Below, one piece after another: positions 42,473 through 55,162 of a stretch of DNA of 64,000 bases (positions within the stretch are counted from its first letter, which is position 1; the number at the start of each line of letters is the position of its first letter). The notes under the pieces were generated by a model. The model ran no database searches, was not told where the DNA came from, and was given only the letters and a program-made list of their open reading frames with translations. The stretch lies in assembly GCA_030762935.1 (NCBI GenBank), contig CM060880.1, forward strand, positions 19,275,001-19,339,000, read 5' to 3'. This DNA is from Hymenopus coronatus (Eukaryota; Arthropoda; Insecta; Mantodea; Hymenopodidae). A program made the position numbers and the translations under genes.

Positions 42473-42655
42473 ACCTACCAAGGACGCGGGTTCAAACCCG
42501 GAGGGCAATTGATTTTTTTCGAGCGTAAAAATCCTTCGTATGGCTTCCTTCCTTCGGAAAGGAAATAAAGCCGTTGTTCCCGCGTCGTAGCAAATTTACG
42601 GCACATAAAAGAACCTAAGCCTGATAAGGAGACCCCTGAGCAAAATTAAGCTGTA
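42473..42655 (+). mobile_element. SINE family A, 5'-truncated
   Basis: It starts at the B box (GCGGGTTCAAACCCGGAGGG). GAGCGTAAAAATCCTTCGTA, GGAAAGGAAATAAAGCCG, GGCACATAAAAGAACC and TGAGCAAAATTAAGC follow. It stops where a short reverse PHM piece begins. Confidence 0.92.
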
Positions 42656-42715
42656 TCTGACATAAATAGTGTGTTTTGACAGGATCTACAACATTTTTAA
42701 ACACTTTGTTAACTT
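42656..42715 (-). mobile_element. PHM body fragment
   Basis: GACATAAATAGTGTGTTTTG and GATCTACA match the reverse strand of the PHM body. Confidence 0.55.
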
Positions 42716-42844
42716 TATTGCACTATTTAGTGCTGCAGTTTTTTTTTATTAAAAAAAAAGGTTATACAAAATAGCATCAAATATATAGATGCATGGATGC
42801 GCTCCAGCGGTAATCCGGAAGGTTATTACATATTTGAATTAATG

Positions 42845-43640
42845 TAACAGATCACTGTGCCAACCCTTTTAAGTCTTCGGCGATGAGGAGCAGGAGAGTG
42901 ACGGAGAAGGAGGTTGTGATGGTGAATACACAATGTGACTTCTTGTAGCTGGTACAACAAATGAAGCGACTTGAATAACCGTGATCGTTGGTGCGATACG
43001 TGGACTGGCCATCCAGCGACTGCAATCAATGTGCCTGTGGGAAAGGACGGGGAGAGCCCAAGTAAAATAACCGTGTGATGGCAGGCTTGGTTCCATTTGA
43101 CTGCAGTTGCATGGATATTGCTCTTTTGTATTAAATAAACACTAGTTTTTATTGCAAACATATTAATAATGTTACAATATAAAACAGCTATAATTAGTCT
43201 AATTTTATTGCTGAAGATTAGTGTAATACGAAATCAGAAAAAAAAAAAAGTCTACTAAAATTACTAAAAGTTTTGATTAATGATCTTGGTTGCATATGTG
43301 CAACTCCATGCAATCAAGGGTTAAATTAACATGCAACGTTATGTTTCGAACGTACCAAGGTGCTCTGGTAATCAGTCGTAAAGATCTGTTTGACTTTTTT
43401 GTATTCAGTTGATCTGAGAACGCAAGGCAGATCCCCATATGGGTCAAATGATGTACTGTACAGGTAGTGGAGATAGTGCAGATACAGGGTGTTTGGTTTG
43501 GGGGGTTCTTTGGCGTAGTTTCCGTATTTAGTTGATGATTGAAGGCTCCGAGTGAGCTTGACGTGCAAGGTGAGGTCAATATACGTGATAGATCCCACTG
43601 ATGGTATCTGAACTCCTCCCGTAAACACAGAGTAGTGAGT
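42845..43640 (-). pseudogene. Jockey-like LINE reverse transcriptase, C-terminal remnant
   Basis: On minus, successive frames give SVGSITYIDLTLHVKLT, close to the S-V-K-Y-L-G-x-x-L-D-x-x-L-T block of Jockey-type LINE ORF2. Next comes YGICLAFSDQLNTKKS then RLITRAPWYVRNITLH, matching the well-conserved block (R-x-I-x-x-A-P-W-Y-V-R-N) near the end of that protein. A possible C-terminus with RRLKRVGT lies near 42850-42900. Frameshifts separate the blocks and the middle is deleted, so it is a dead remnant. The reverse transcriptase active-site motif is not present here. Confidence 0.75.
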
Positions 43641-43774
43641 GACTTTTCGATTATATGAGAGCTTAATAATTTTGGATTTTTGAGAGTTTATGACGCATCA
43701 TTTATTACACCACAGATGTACATTGCCAATGTATGTGGTAAGAGCGAACAGGAAAACAGAGGCTGTTTGCAGGA

Positions 43775-43892
43775 AATTCAAAATAAACATTTGTTATATA
43801 AAATCGTTAGCTAGTTTTTGATAAAATAAAAAAATTGGAAACTCTTTCCATTCTAAAGGTAGTTTGGATATTAATTTTCTTATTATTCTGCT
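43775..43892 (-). mobile_element. PHM body fragment, decayed
   Basis: AAATCGTTAGCTAGTTTTTGA and CCATTCTAAAGGTAGTTTGG match the reverse body order. Confidence 0.5.
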
Positions 43893-43894
43893 GA

Positions 43895-44900
43895 ACCATT
43901 TATAGTTCAATCGAGCTATGGCCCACAGAAAAGGTGCATGGTTCCGAAGCTATCTTGCATAAGAAGAACGTAAACATGATACTGGTTTTACTTCAACGAT
44001 AGCCGTGTCACCTGCAGCTTCGCACACGCGCGGTCCTCTACAACACTATAAAAGAGGGGAGCACATAATTTGAACACGTGTCACATTCTTACAACTTTTT
44101 TCAATTCGGGTGCGCCGCACGTCCCAGGAAACAAAGGAAGGGAGACTTACCCCTAGCGCAACGCATTAAGACGTCATCGCCTTTTGAATGTCAAGCAAGG
44201 AAAATCTGAGAGCAGCAACCCTCGGGCGAATTGGATTTAATGTGATATATAAGCTACGTTCGAAGGGAGTTGCCATGACTACCAAAATAAATACGTACGA
44301 GTTTTCTTTAAGAAACATTCATTCTCCGTGCAGCGGAGGAATGAAAATAGATTATCGGATGCCTTCGGGGTCTCTGAGAAATGCAAGTAAAAGATATCAA
44401 AACTACGGGCTTCAGACACGGTAGCAAATGTTTTTATATCGCTTTCGTTGACTGGCAACAGATTGTCCCAGCGAGGACAAATTGATTTGCAAAACATACT
44501 GTAGCAACAGGGGTTGCCAAACAGAGAATCTCTCCACTTCTGCCTAGTGCGCTTTTGTGCCAGTTTTCGGCGAATTTTCCTCTTATGCTAATTCATGCTA
44601 GAGATGCACTGCATGAAACAACCTTCCAAAGCCGCTAGGTTTTTCTATCAGTCCCCAACAATGTATGCATCAAAATTTCACGTATTGTAATATCAGACTT
44701 GGGTTAATAACTGCAAACTCCACGTTTCGAAGGGGAGGGGGGGACACCACCAATGACGGGTCATACTTAGGACAATTCCTATAGCGCACAATATGGACGA
44801 ATAACGTACAAGGACACCTTTAAAATCAACGAATCGCTGCTCGATTACAGAGTAATTAATGCCTCCGAGTTGGTAATTGTGTATTTTATACAATTAAAAA
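43895..44900. other. Unassigned sequence
   Basis: No family recognised; frames 44188-44424 (+) and 44279-44497 (-) overlap in opposite strands with no domains. Confidence 0.4.
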
Positions 44901-44905
44901 CATTT

Positions 44906-45758
44906 TACTTTCTCTAACGCAGTACACAATGTACACAGTGGTAGATACAAAAGGAATTGTACTCCACCTAAAATTAGATACCGAGATTTCACCAGAACTA
45001 TTTTGAAGAACCATGAATAACTAAGAAAAAGGTTCCTGTGTGTCAGTGGACAGTATAAAAAACGAAAAGTCGATTAGATACCAAACTTGGCACTTAAGTT
45101 TAGCATCTTCCAAGGATGCGGCACAAAGATTTCCAGAAAAATTCCTCCACCCCAAACTACTCTCTTTACATGGAAAAATTTTCCACATTTTCGATTTTAT
45201 CAAAAAGCGCTCTAACGATTTTGATTAAAATGCTATATATCAAAAATATTTACACTAGATAGAGTGTATAAGCTGAATTTCTTGGGAATATTCCTGAAAT
45301 GCTCTTCATTCTGAAGGACTTGCACAACTGGTAAACCGTAGCAGATGGATGAAAACTTACCACACAAAAATGTACATCCCGTAAAACCACAATTTATGTC
45401 ATACGTTTTTTTTAAGAGCCAACCATTTCCAACATATTCCTTGTTATCGCTTTCAATTTTAAAACACTTAACGTTGTATCAAACGGGAATTTGTCGCGTT
45501 TCATCTTTATTTCTCCTGGAGAGAGAGCCGGACTTCAATGTCAAATCACATAGCGGCAGCTTTTAAAATTTTGACTGTCGCTTTGGTCTAGTGCATTCCA
45601 TTATTTCCCTTTTACTTGCAAGGAAGCATGAAATATGACAATTTCTGGTTATATTTATCTTGACTAGCAGGATGTAGATAAAAGAATAATCATTTTTAAG
45701 AATAGTTTGTTGCAGAACAGATAGAGAAAGTCATGTGAATAGAACATATCCGATTTTT
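44906..45758 (+). mobile_element. PHM family copy, complete
   Basis: TACTTTCTCTAACGCAGTAC head with a degraded right arm, head block CCGAGATTTCACCAG, a very short GT tract, ATACCAAACTTGGCAC (internal palindrome half broken), body, and tail ATAGAGAAAGTCATGTGAAT. It ends CCGATTTTT. Confidence 0.93.
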
Positions 45759-45764
45759 ATGTTG

Positions 45765-46740
45765 TGAAATTTCTTTTGACGATTCAAAATACTATGGTAG
45801 CTTTAATAATATATCAAGTATATTAAGTTATGTTTTAGAAATAACTTGTTCAAGAAGATTTGCACTTTATTCTGTTAATCCAAAAGTTTAGTTTTTTCTT
45901 GGGGTTAGGCGACATTACTTCTTCATTCAGAAAATTACACTAATGTTACAATACGGGGCAATCTTATTTAATTCTGACAACAAAGTAAGCAGAAATGTTA
46001 TTTGTGAACATGTTATACGATTAAGGAATGAACTAATAACTAAAGAAACTAACAGGACTTTGGAATAATTGGAAACATAAATTAATAAAATGTGCCCAGC
46101 ACCAGCAGCATTTATAGAGATGGAAACCAATGACGAGTAAATTATCGTTGTATTGCAACAGCCGAATGCCAGTTATGGGTTTGTTGGCTTCGAGAAAGTG
46201 GATAATTGGCGAACTGGTAATTTTATTTTAATGCTAGTTATTTTCTTTTTTATTGTTTTATTTTCTCTCTTTATGTATTTTAGTTGCTTAATGATGAGGA
46301 AAATCAGTACAGCAATGAATTGTTTTGAGAGAGCTAAATAAATATTTAAATGCTGCAATACACATCCTGGTGTAGGGAAGCATAACGATGCGTTTCAGAT
46401 GTTATAAGATTAAAAACATTAATACTATTGTGTTTAACTGCGAAACAGTAATAACTAACACTCTAGATTTCGATATTAACTATTAGGTTCGCGAGTGAAT
46501 TTAGACACTAAATTATTTTTGAAAGAATAAATGTCTTCAGTACTGGTACCCAGTATAAAACCTTTAGCTATTGGTTATGGTTTTCTTTCTGCTAATTTTG
46601 TAATTAGTTGCCCCCTTGTTTACTAAGATAAATAAGGTTGCGTGTGGAAGGAGAGTTCGTACCTGTCCCTGTTTTCCAATTTCTAATTCCTCCACCCCTC
46701 CTGTTCAGGAAGTCTTATTTCGTTGCAACATGAAGCAAAG
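45765..46740. other. Unassigned AT-rich sequence
   Basis: Nothing recognised. A 62-codon plus frame (46153-46341) contains a stretch that would be hydrophobic, but opposite-strand frames overlap it and composition explains it. Confidence 0.4.
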
Positions 46741-46747
46741 TAGACAA

Positions 46748-47457
46748 GAAAAATCTGATGTTTCATTCACATGACTTTCTCTACATTTCTGCAATAAATT
46801 ATTGTTAAAAAGCTTAAGCTGCTCTTTATTTCATGCTAACTGAGAAAAAAATTGCAGAAATCGACTTATTACTTGCTTCTGTGTAAGTAGAAGGGAAATT
46901 AGGGAGTACCATAGGCTGAAGTGATAGTCAAAAGCTGGTCGCTATTAGATTGAAGTTCCTTTGTATGAACAGGAATTGACAAATTCCCGTATGAGAAAGT
47001 ATTTTATAGCTGAAACCAATAACAAGGAATAACTCAAACACAATCAACTCCAAGAAAAAAGTGTATACAACATAAATTTTGTGTTTTACCGAGCTCTACA
47101 TTTTCTATGTAGTAGTTTTTGTGTATCTCTTATGGTTTATTAGTTATGCAAAATTCAAGATATACAAAATTGTTTAAGGCAGTTTTGAGAAAACTCATTT
47201 TTCCATGTAAAGGGTAGTTGGGGGTGGGGGATTTTCTTGAAAATTTTCGTGTCGCATCCTTGGAAGATATTGAACTTAAATACCAAGTTTGGTATTTAAC
47301 GGACTTTTCGTTTTTTAGTTATGATGTCCACATACACATACATACACGCGCGCACGTGAACCTTTCTCTAGATTCAGGAGGTGCCAAAACACGTATTTCC
47401 GGGTGCAATACAATACCTTCTCTATACACTATGTACATAGTACGTGTAGAGAAAGTA
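46748..47457 (-). mobile_element. PHM family copy, near complete with small deletions
   Basis: The tail AAAAATCTGATG begins at 46748. The body runs to CATGTAAAGGGTAGTTGGGG (47205-47225), ATACCAAGTTTGGTAT lies near 47280, a short CATACA/CGCG tract replaces (GT)n, and the palindrome ends AGAGAAAGTA at 47457. Confidence 0.94.
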
Positions 47458-47464
47458 AAAAGCG

Positions 47465-47835
47465 AATTACTATAGTTCAATAACTGTCGAAATCGGACCG
47501 TGCTATACATGGGTTCCGTTGTTTGGAAACCCCTGGCTAAAGAGACCTCCGCTATAAGACCTAAAAGTGAGTAACGAGGCTGAAAACAAGGCCCGAAGCA
47601 CAACATAAACGCACCATTTCGCAGAGGTACTGACCAATATATTCCAAGTGATTTCACTTGTAGGCGATACAAGTGTTTCAACCCTTTACTGCGCTTTCTA
47701 TGGAGACATTCGATCGAGTTATATGCGCTAGTGTCCAAGACAACGGACAACCTGTATTGTCACTTTTCCTCCTCGATCTGCCAGGCAACAAACGTTTCAT
47801 TCGAAACGTCAGTCAATTATTCTTTATGTCTAGCT
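47465..47835. other. Unassigned sequence
   Basis: A minus-strand frame runs from here into the neighbouring PHM copy (47319-47750, 143 codons) with no recognised domain. Confidence 0.4.
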
Positions 47836-47837
47836 TT

Positions 47838-47870
47838 GATGCTTCGTAGCGCAAGGGATCGCGGGTTCTA
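47838..47870 (+). mobile_element. SINE family E head fragment
   Basis: GATGCTTCGTAGCGCAAGGG and ATCGCGGGTTCTA match the head of the unit at 40363; it is cut at the B box by the following PHM segment. Confidence 0.6.
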
Positions 47871-48290
47871 TCTACATTTTTGTGCAGTAAGATTTTGTCT
47901 ATCTCTTACGGTTTACCATTTATACAGAAGACATCCAGAACGTAGAGTTCTTCAGAGGCTATTCCCAAAACATTCAAGATGTGCATTTCGTTTGTCATGA
48001 AAATCATTAACGCCATTTTTAAGAAAACCAAAATTTTCGAAAAATATTCCATGAAAAGGATATTTGGGGTGGGGGAATTTTATTGAAAATCTTCTTTGGA
48101 AGATACTGAACTTAAATACCAAGTTTTTGAGCTATGCTGTCCACAAACACAAACGCACGTTTTTATAAAAATGTTTTTTCATTTAGGGGGTCTCAAAACA
48201 TATATTTCCGGTGAAATCTCCATATCGAATTTTGGGTGTAATACAATACCTTCTCTATACACTATGTACATAGTACACGTGGAGAAAGTA
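47871..48290 (-). mobile_element. PHM family copy, tail half missing
   Basis: It starts mid-body (TCTACATTTTTGTGCAGTAAG) and runs on minus to the head. The palindrome CACTATGTACATAGTACACG ends GGAGAAAGTA at 48290. Confidence 0.92.
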
Positions 48291-48299
48291 AAAATGATG

Positions 48300-50635
48300 A
48301 AATATTTAAAACACAAGTTTATTCCAAACCAGCGTCAATGCATCGGTAACAGGTACCAAAATATGACCGAATTCCAGTAATAACATGTTTTTCATCTATA
48401 GCGTTATTTTCCTTTGCAATTTTATTTCGGACATGCTCGTAAAAACTATGTATAGGAATTTGTGAATAATCATAGAACGATTGCAATCAAAATATAGATC
48501 CCTCGTAATCTGCTATTAATAGTGGTAATGTTCTAGTTCAACTATACATTGTACCAAAACCTAAAAAATAAATATGAGAACACTATTTCAAAATTATTAG
48601 TTACAGAATAATAGTAAAAATATTCTGTCCACATCTGCGCTAATTTCCTCCTCCTCTTCACCCAATAAAGCATGTTCCTATACGCAATATCAGGAATGGT
48701 TTGTCTAGAAAATTCCAAAACCATATTTACTTTTGAGGAATAAAATTAACTTATAAAGCTCACGAAATATACATTTAAACGCTTAAAATGAATACATCAT
48801 TGTTCACTATAGTGCAAATTTTGAAACTGAAATTTGGGAAACAAACGTTCCAGGCTTAAGCATAAGGATACCTCCCCATTAATAGCTAGTTATGAGGATT
48901 GGCAAATATGGAGAATCTGGGGGAAAAAACAGCAGCAGTAAGGGAGGAGGATCCCGATGGACTTTGAACTACGGAGAGAATAATGTTGGACCACGAGAAG
49001 AAGGCAAGCGAGATGGAGATATATCTGCTCACGAAGTGTACTGTATGAGTATGTGTGATACACTACACACGTCCTGGTTCGTTTTGTTTATCGCCACGGA
49101 AAAAAATGTTTATGCTGCACATTCTCTTTGCTGGCTTTCTTTTCACAATTAGACATTAACTCTGCTACTAGTATCAGACCAGCAGTCATAATTTTGTGCA
49201 TACCAAACTACTTAAGGGCAGTCAACTGAAAATCTGACCTTCTGGACCAAATTTGTGTGAATATTTGATTTTATTACTAAAAATATCTTTGTCTGTTCCT
49301 ATACTTGTACGCGGTATAATTCTGCGCCAATTTTAAATATCTGAATGACCATTTAAACATGAGAGTGCATAACATTTCTAGTGATGAACGCGTTCCCTTC
49401 CGCTCCGTTTCTCAAAACAACACTTTTCTTAATATAAAATGTCCTTTGCGGTGCAATTTTGACCAGATTGCTATGAACTTTAGAATATAAGCTCTTTAGC
49501 AACTTTGTTTTAGTTTGGTTTGGGTTTTGATGAGAATTAGTTAGGTGAGCATTTATGTTGCAGCAAACTTGTAAAACCAATTGCAGATACAAATTGCTGC
49601 ATCTTTTACTTTCAGTATACATAAAAATCCAGATCAAACGTTATTTGCGTGATTATTAAAAACATGTTTACTAAATGTAACACACAAAACACGAAGTTTT
49701 TCGCATTATATCAAATAAATGCTTAATTAAAAAAATAAAGACGTGGAAATTAATCAAGAGTTAATGACCGAAATATTGCATATAGGCTACTATAGCTAAA
49801 AGAAATATACACACAAAATTTGAAATCTCTCTAACTAAAACATTTAGGACACTCACATGACTGTCCCCTTAAAGAACAAATTAAGGTGACGCAAGTGATG
49901 TAATAAATACTCGTAACCTCGCCACATATCCTTTATACTATCACAGGGACATAATAACAGTTATCGATATAGTCGCAGGAATGTGATATCTCACACTGGT
50001 TGGTCTATATCAGACACATGAGATGAAGTTATGTACTATGAAACAGATTAGATACATTCTGAATGGCGCCATATGGAAACAGCTCACAGTTGTGGCAACC
50101 TTCAACACGTTTATATTCGTGTCCTCCGACTGGACGACTTTCACCATCAGGATCATAAATTCCACAAGTCTCTACGACGTACCGCACGGCGATGTCGCAT
50201 GCATACAAAAAAGGAATCAATTCTCAGAACTGCAATAAATTTTTAATAGGCTGTTAGCACACAATGTGTATTTCAATAGAGCCATAAAGAGACGTGAAGT
50301 TAGAGGCAGTCAGCCAGTTCTCCTCCGAGAGCAATCCATCAAGTGGAAGAGGAAATAAAAAAGAGAGACTTGTTTAATAAGAGCGGTAACAGGTTGCGGC
50401 GACTTCTACCCAGCATAACGAGACCTCAAAACAGTTGCCACTGTGATTGTTTACAGATGCACCATTGTGTCTTCCGTGGAACACAAAAACCCCCGCAACA
50501 CAAACATACAGGGATGATATAAATCTGGAGGCAGGTATTGCGTTCAACACGTCCCTTGGCCCCACAAACTTCAGTCGCTTTCTTTCTTAAATAAAATAAA
50601 TGCAGGTTTATTTTCTTTCCCGAGAAACGGAGCTG
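48300..50635. other. Unassigned sequence
   Basis: About 2.3 kb with no repeat family or protein family I can identify. Confidence 0.45.
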
Positions 50636-50639
50636 AAGG

Positions 50640-51045
50640 AAATGCGCTCACAATATTTTCTTTCAAGCTGCTTGAAAGGCATCGGGAGATATGATACAGG
50701 AAAGCGAGATATGACCCAACATTAGGATTATCTAACGCGCACTGACGATGTTCTGTAACACTCCCCTTTACCGTTACAGTGTTGTCTTCTCCGAAGAAAT
50801 ATGGGCCAACGATGAATCGTGAAGCCATATCCCCACATCTACACTCCTGCAAAACAATTAATTGCGTAGCTGTTTGGCGCTCGTGTTATCAGTAGCCAAT
50901 TCCAAAAATGTGGCCTCCGATGTGCAGATAATTCTGCCGAATTTTGGTTGTGGGGTTACCCTAAGCAACGAGTTTTCCTGATACATCCAACAACCCCACT
51001 GCAAATGAGAGATGGCATCTTGCAATAAATTGCCAACATTCCAAG
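50640..51045 (-). pseudogene. Tc3/mariner-like transposase pseudogene, middle domain
   Basis: Minus-strand FIVGPYFFGEDNTVTVKG (near 50760-50820) matches the G-P-[YF]-F-F ... V-T-V-x-G block that follows the first catalytic aspartate in insect Tc3/mariner-like transposases. Upstream on the same strand, SEATFLELATDN (near 50900) resembles the S-D-E-x-H-F block. A stop and a frame change lie between them, and the C-terminal QQDG/PPRS blocks are not seen. Confidence 0.55.
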
Positions 51046-51101
51046 ACATTATCTACAAAATTCTATACATTGAACAAGAAAACGGCGGGTATATTCCCAT
51101 C

Positions 51102-51259
51102 GTTTTGTAAACAGCACTGTTTGCTCAACACTGATTATTATTATCATCATCATCATCATCATCAATTTTTTCACCTTCGCAAACCGCATGGTTTGCCCAA
51201 CGCGATGCTTTTTGAACACCCCAATATTTTGTAAACCCCATTGTTTGACCAACACTGTG
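51102..51259 (+). repeat. Three spaced copies of a ~32-bp motif
   Basis: TTTGTAAACAGCACTGTTTG (51102-51133), TCGCAAACCGCATGGTTTGC (51176-51207) and TTTGTAAACCCCATTGTTTG (51226-51259) are each followed by a (C/G)CCAAC(A/G)C-type end. An (ATC)n tract at ~51138-51163 sits between the first two. Confidence 0.75.
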
Positions 51260-51552
51260 ATTTCTGTGTGTGTGTGTGTGTGTGTGTGAGTGGGGGGGGG
51301 GGCTCTGTATTTCAAATATTAAAATATTAATAGTGGATTAATGTTTGAACTGATTTTAGAAAGATCCTACATATTTTTAACCGTTGAAGTGTAACACTAG
51401 AACGCGTTCGCTAGAAGTATAGGTCTGTGTAATGGGACTTAACATTAGTTTTTGGAACGGTTCCTTTCTCGTAACTGTTCCAAAGAACATCTAGTGCTTG
51501 AGTACAACCATTAATGTGCGTATTTTTTTCGGATTTAACACTGCTTTTAAAT

Positions 51553-52342
51553 GTTTACTATATATAGTAAGTGGGGGAAAATATTATATTCCACACAAAA
51601 ATTCGATGTGAGATTTCATCGGAAATAAAGGTTTTGAGGTCCCTTGAATGCAAAAAGCATATTTAAAACTAGTACCCGCACCCGTATATATACACAGAGA
51701 GAGAAAGAGAGCGTTTCATTCTAAGGCTCCCAAAAGATGGTATTTAATTTCAGCATCTTTCAAGGATGCCATAGCATGATTTTTCAAGAACATCTCCCAA
51801 CCCAAAACTACCCAATACATAGAAAATTTTAGAACATTTTTATTTTTTTAAAACTAATGACATTGACTTTCATGACAAGTATACCTATCTTGAATTTTCC
51901 TATGAAGTTCTCTTCGTTTTGGATTACTTTTGTATAACTGGTAAACTGTAAAAGATAAAACAAAATTTTAATAGACCAGAAAATCTCGTTCTCGTTAATA
52001 TACACAGTTTATGACAAACTGTTTTGTGGAGTCAACCGTTTCCGAGGTACTCCTTATTACTGGTTTGAATTTTCAAATAGACTTTTCTCAAAAGGGAAGT
52101 CGTTCCTCCCCTCCCCCAATTAACCTTACAAACAGAACGGAATTTCAAATCCATCACACAGCGACCAAATTTTATTACATTTGACTACTGACTGTATTCT
52201 ATAAATCTAGTTGTATTCAAAAGGCAATATATAGTATGCAATTTCTGCAAACGTTTATCTCGATTAAAATGAAGTCGATGCAAGAAAAAGAGTTTTACAA
52301 GAGCTAGTAGAGAAAGTCACGAGAATGTAATACACCATATTT
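51553..52342 (+). mobile_element. PHM family copy, diverged, near full length
   Basis: The head lost one palindrome arm (TTTACTATATATAGTAAGTGG). Head block CACACAAAAATTCGATGTGA, GA-rich tract in place of (GT)n, TTTCAAGGATGCCATAGCAT, body, and tail GTAGAGAAAGTCACGAGAAT are in order. Confidence 0.85.
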
Positions 52343-52349
52343 GTTTACA

Positions 52350-54820
52350 TCCCGCTTTTTCTTCCTTTATGACCATTTAAGAATTTTACGAAGGAAGTAT
52401 TATCGTTATCATGGATGAGAACATGGTTAAGTACTTCAGAGAGTTAACAGGCAGTAAAATAAACTGAATTTGATATCTGTGCGGAGGCAGAAAAAGTAAA
52501 GAACTTTGTATGGAAGAATGTGATTAACGAATTGGAAACAAAGAATATGGGAAAGAAAATGGGATACAACAGATGGGAAAACAGCAACAATTAAAACTTG
52601 ACGGGAAAGGAAGAACAGCATAAAAACGTAGAGGAAGTTTCAAGGAAAGCAAGAGAGAAACGGACTAGAAAAGTAAGGGAGGATGAAGGGCAGGATGATA
52701 GGTGGTTAAGGAGACAAAACACTACTCAGTTGAGATATAAAGGTCAGGGTGGGTACAATTATGCATAGGTTAAGTTAGTTACTAAGCGAGAACACTGTTA
52801 AAAGGATTATATAAAAAGATGTACATATACGTTCAATTCAAATTTATATTATCTTATTATTACTACAAGATTTTCTCTAAACCTACAAAATCTCATGACT
52901 AGAACCCGGATGTTAGGCAAAATGTCTTTTCGATAGGTGAAAGTAAATCAACAGTTCTGTAGATATAAATGTGAGTCAGAGTAAATAGAATCGATAGCGT
53001 CAAATACTATTTTGCCTATTTGTGGTATTTTAGCCTCATGCAATAATAAATGCCTCCCCTATTTTAAGCGATATTTCTTGTTTATTTGTGATTTTGCATT
53101 GTAATTTTTTTCCCCCTACCAATACTGGCTCGGTAGAAATAAAACCAGTTTGTGAAATAATAAAAAGTGATACACAGAATCGTGTGCAATACGTTGTTTC
53201 AAATATGCACCAATTACATGAACAGAAGTAGAACCATCTTTTGTTGTAATGAAAAATATTTTGTCGGATAGAAGATTAAGTATGACACAAGAATATTTAC
53301 AATAATACCTTGTGGTAATGTGCAACCAGTAAAAATGTAAGTTATATTGATGCATTGCAATTTGTTCGTAAAATATATTATACCTTTTTAAGTTTATGTC
53401 TTTTAGAAACGTTGTGGGTTTTGTGTGCCTATTTTAAGTGTCATAAATGCCTAAACATACTCATGACAATGAACGTTTCTGAGGAGGTTTGCAATTGAAT
53501 TTGAGAAGAAGTATAAATAGGAAGGGAGCTGTTACCAGGGCAACTGGTAGCGGATGTAATCACTCACTCAGTGAGAGGGGGCGCGCGCGGTGAAGCGAAA
53601 AGAAGAGCAGTCTGGAGACAACTCAATTACATGCCGCGAGGAGCTATACCTTAACCTTAATGCCGGTCCTCATTTACACAGGCGTTCCTGTCAGCGCCAA
53701 TTACCGCACGTGTTCTCTACCTGATCCGGTTCTGGGTCTGCTACACATCTCCCGTCACTCAATCCAGCTTCTGGGGGACACAGCACCGGTATTAATCCTT
53801 GCTTTAGAGCTCGCTTCCGTAACCTTCCTGACCAGAGCTCCCTTTTCTGTCAGTTTCACTTTGTGCACACCGTTTCTTGAGCGCTCGGTTCCCTAATTTT
53901 CATTCGGTAGGTTTCGCGCAACTTCGGAAGCAAAACAACAAGAAGACATTAAGTATTACCCGTGTGACGAATGCATGCAGACGGCCACGAGTGAAAACTT
54001 GCGTGAACACAAACAGATGAGCGTATTACGTTATCACTCCCGCTGTATGCCCCGTACAGTTCGGCAATACTAGAATGTAGCAGTGGACGGGTTCGAATCA
54101 AGTCGAAATTCAAAAACCGCCACGCGTGGTCATGTGCTCACAAAGTAGAAAAATTAATATTCATCAGTGATAAAGAAACCACCAAGTTAAACTGATGTGG
54201 ATCGTTTAGTTTATTCCTATTTACGTATTCTATGTTGATGTTTTGATGGTCAGACTGTACTATATTCCAGCCTTTTCTGACCGCTCTAAACTGTGCTATG
54301 CTACACCAGCGACCTGCCCAAACAACTGCACTCTTTCGTCAGACAGGTAATACGTTAAATACCTCACACATACTAAGGTTTCATTCCGTCTGTAGATCCC
54401 ATATTTCACGCACATGTAGGTGCACGTGTTTTCTTTAATAATTCAGCTAGTTCCCGGTAAATTAGATAACCTATTCACCATTATGGCCGAGGACCTCAAA
54501 GAAAGAAACTTAATTGGTTGACAACACTGCGGAAAGATAAGCGGGCCAATCCCGTCTTCTTCCTCCAGACTTTCGCTACCCAATAATACTAGAGTCCAGA
54601 AAAGGTGAGAGTATAGTATACCACAGCTTTAATTTATACGTTTGAGGGACCCCAGGTTCTTTGAGAACCATATTTTAACCCCATGCCTCACAAATTCGAA
54701 CCGTGGTGTTGCCATAGACACCGGGTATTTTGCCTTCACAAGGGCATAATACCAGGACGACTGGCAGGCCGTCGTTTCTCCCCTAGAGAACGCTAAAAAT
54801 GCGAAACAATATGTTGCGAA
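52350..54820. other. Unassigned sequence with a GC-rich patch
   Basis: No repeat or protein family recognised. 53520-54120 is distinctly G+C-rich (GGGGGCGCGCGCGG near 53577) compared with flanks. The frame 53660-53896 has no known domain. Confidence 0.45.
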
Positions 54821-54825
54821 TTGCC

Positions 54826-55107
54826 TTCGGGGTCGACTGGTCAGCGAACTGACTTCTCTCACCCGAAAGTCCCGGGTTCTATTCTCGGAGGGGTATTTTT
54901 CTTTAATTAGGATTATTCCCTACCCTCTATAGATTCTATAAGCGTGATGTGAGTGTAAATGTGCGTGTGAAATAAATTAAAATGACAAAAATATATAATA
55001 ACCTAATCTAAAAGTACAAGAGAAACCATTATGAAGTGTTTCGTCCACGGCCTCCCCCACCCCCGCCAATATGACCGTACTAGTTAGAGGGGTACAGAAA
55101 TTAATAT
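54826..55107 (+). mobile_element. SINE family B, old copy
   Basis: CTTCGGGGTCGACTGGTCAG (A-box region), AGTCCCGGGTTCTATTCTC (B box with a mutation), then GGGTATTTTTCTTTAATTAG and the 3' region up to GACCGTACTAGTTAGAGGGG. Confidence 0.85.
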
Positions 55108-55119
55108 AGCGGGAGCGGG

Positions 55120-55162
55120 GTGGTGGTGGTGGTGGTGGTGGTAGTAGTAGTAGTAGTAGTAA
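55120..55162. repeat. (TGG)n(TAG)n microsatellite
   Basis: TGG trinucleotides pass into TAG trinucleotides, just after the SINE-B 3' end. Confidence 0.95.

Noticed and set aside
46153..46341. Small frame with a hydrophobic stretch resembling a membrane protein
   Set aside because: T-rich DNA gives hydrophobic residues in any frame, and an opposite-strand frame of the same length overlaps.
47319..47750. 143-codon minus-strand open frame
   Set aside because: Its C-terminal third is PHM head-block sequence in reverse; the remainder shows no family.
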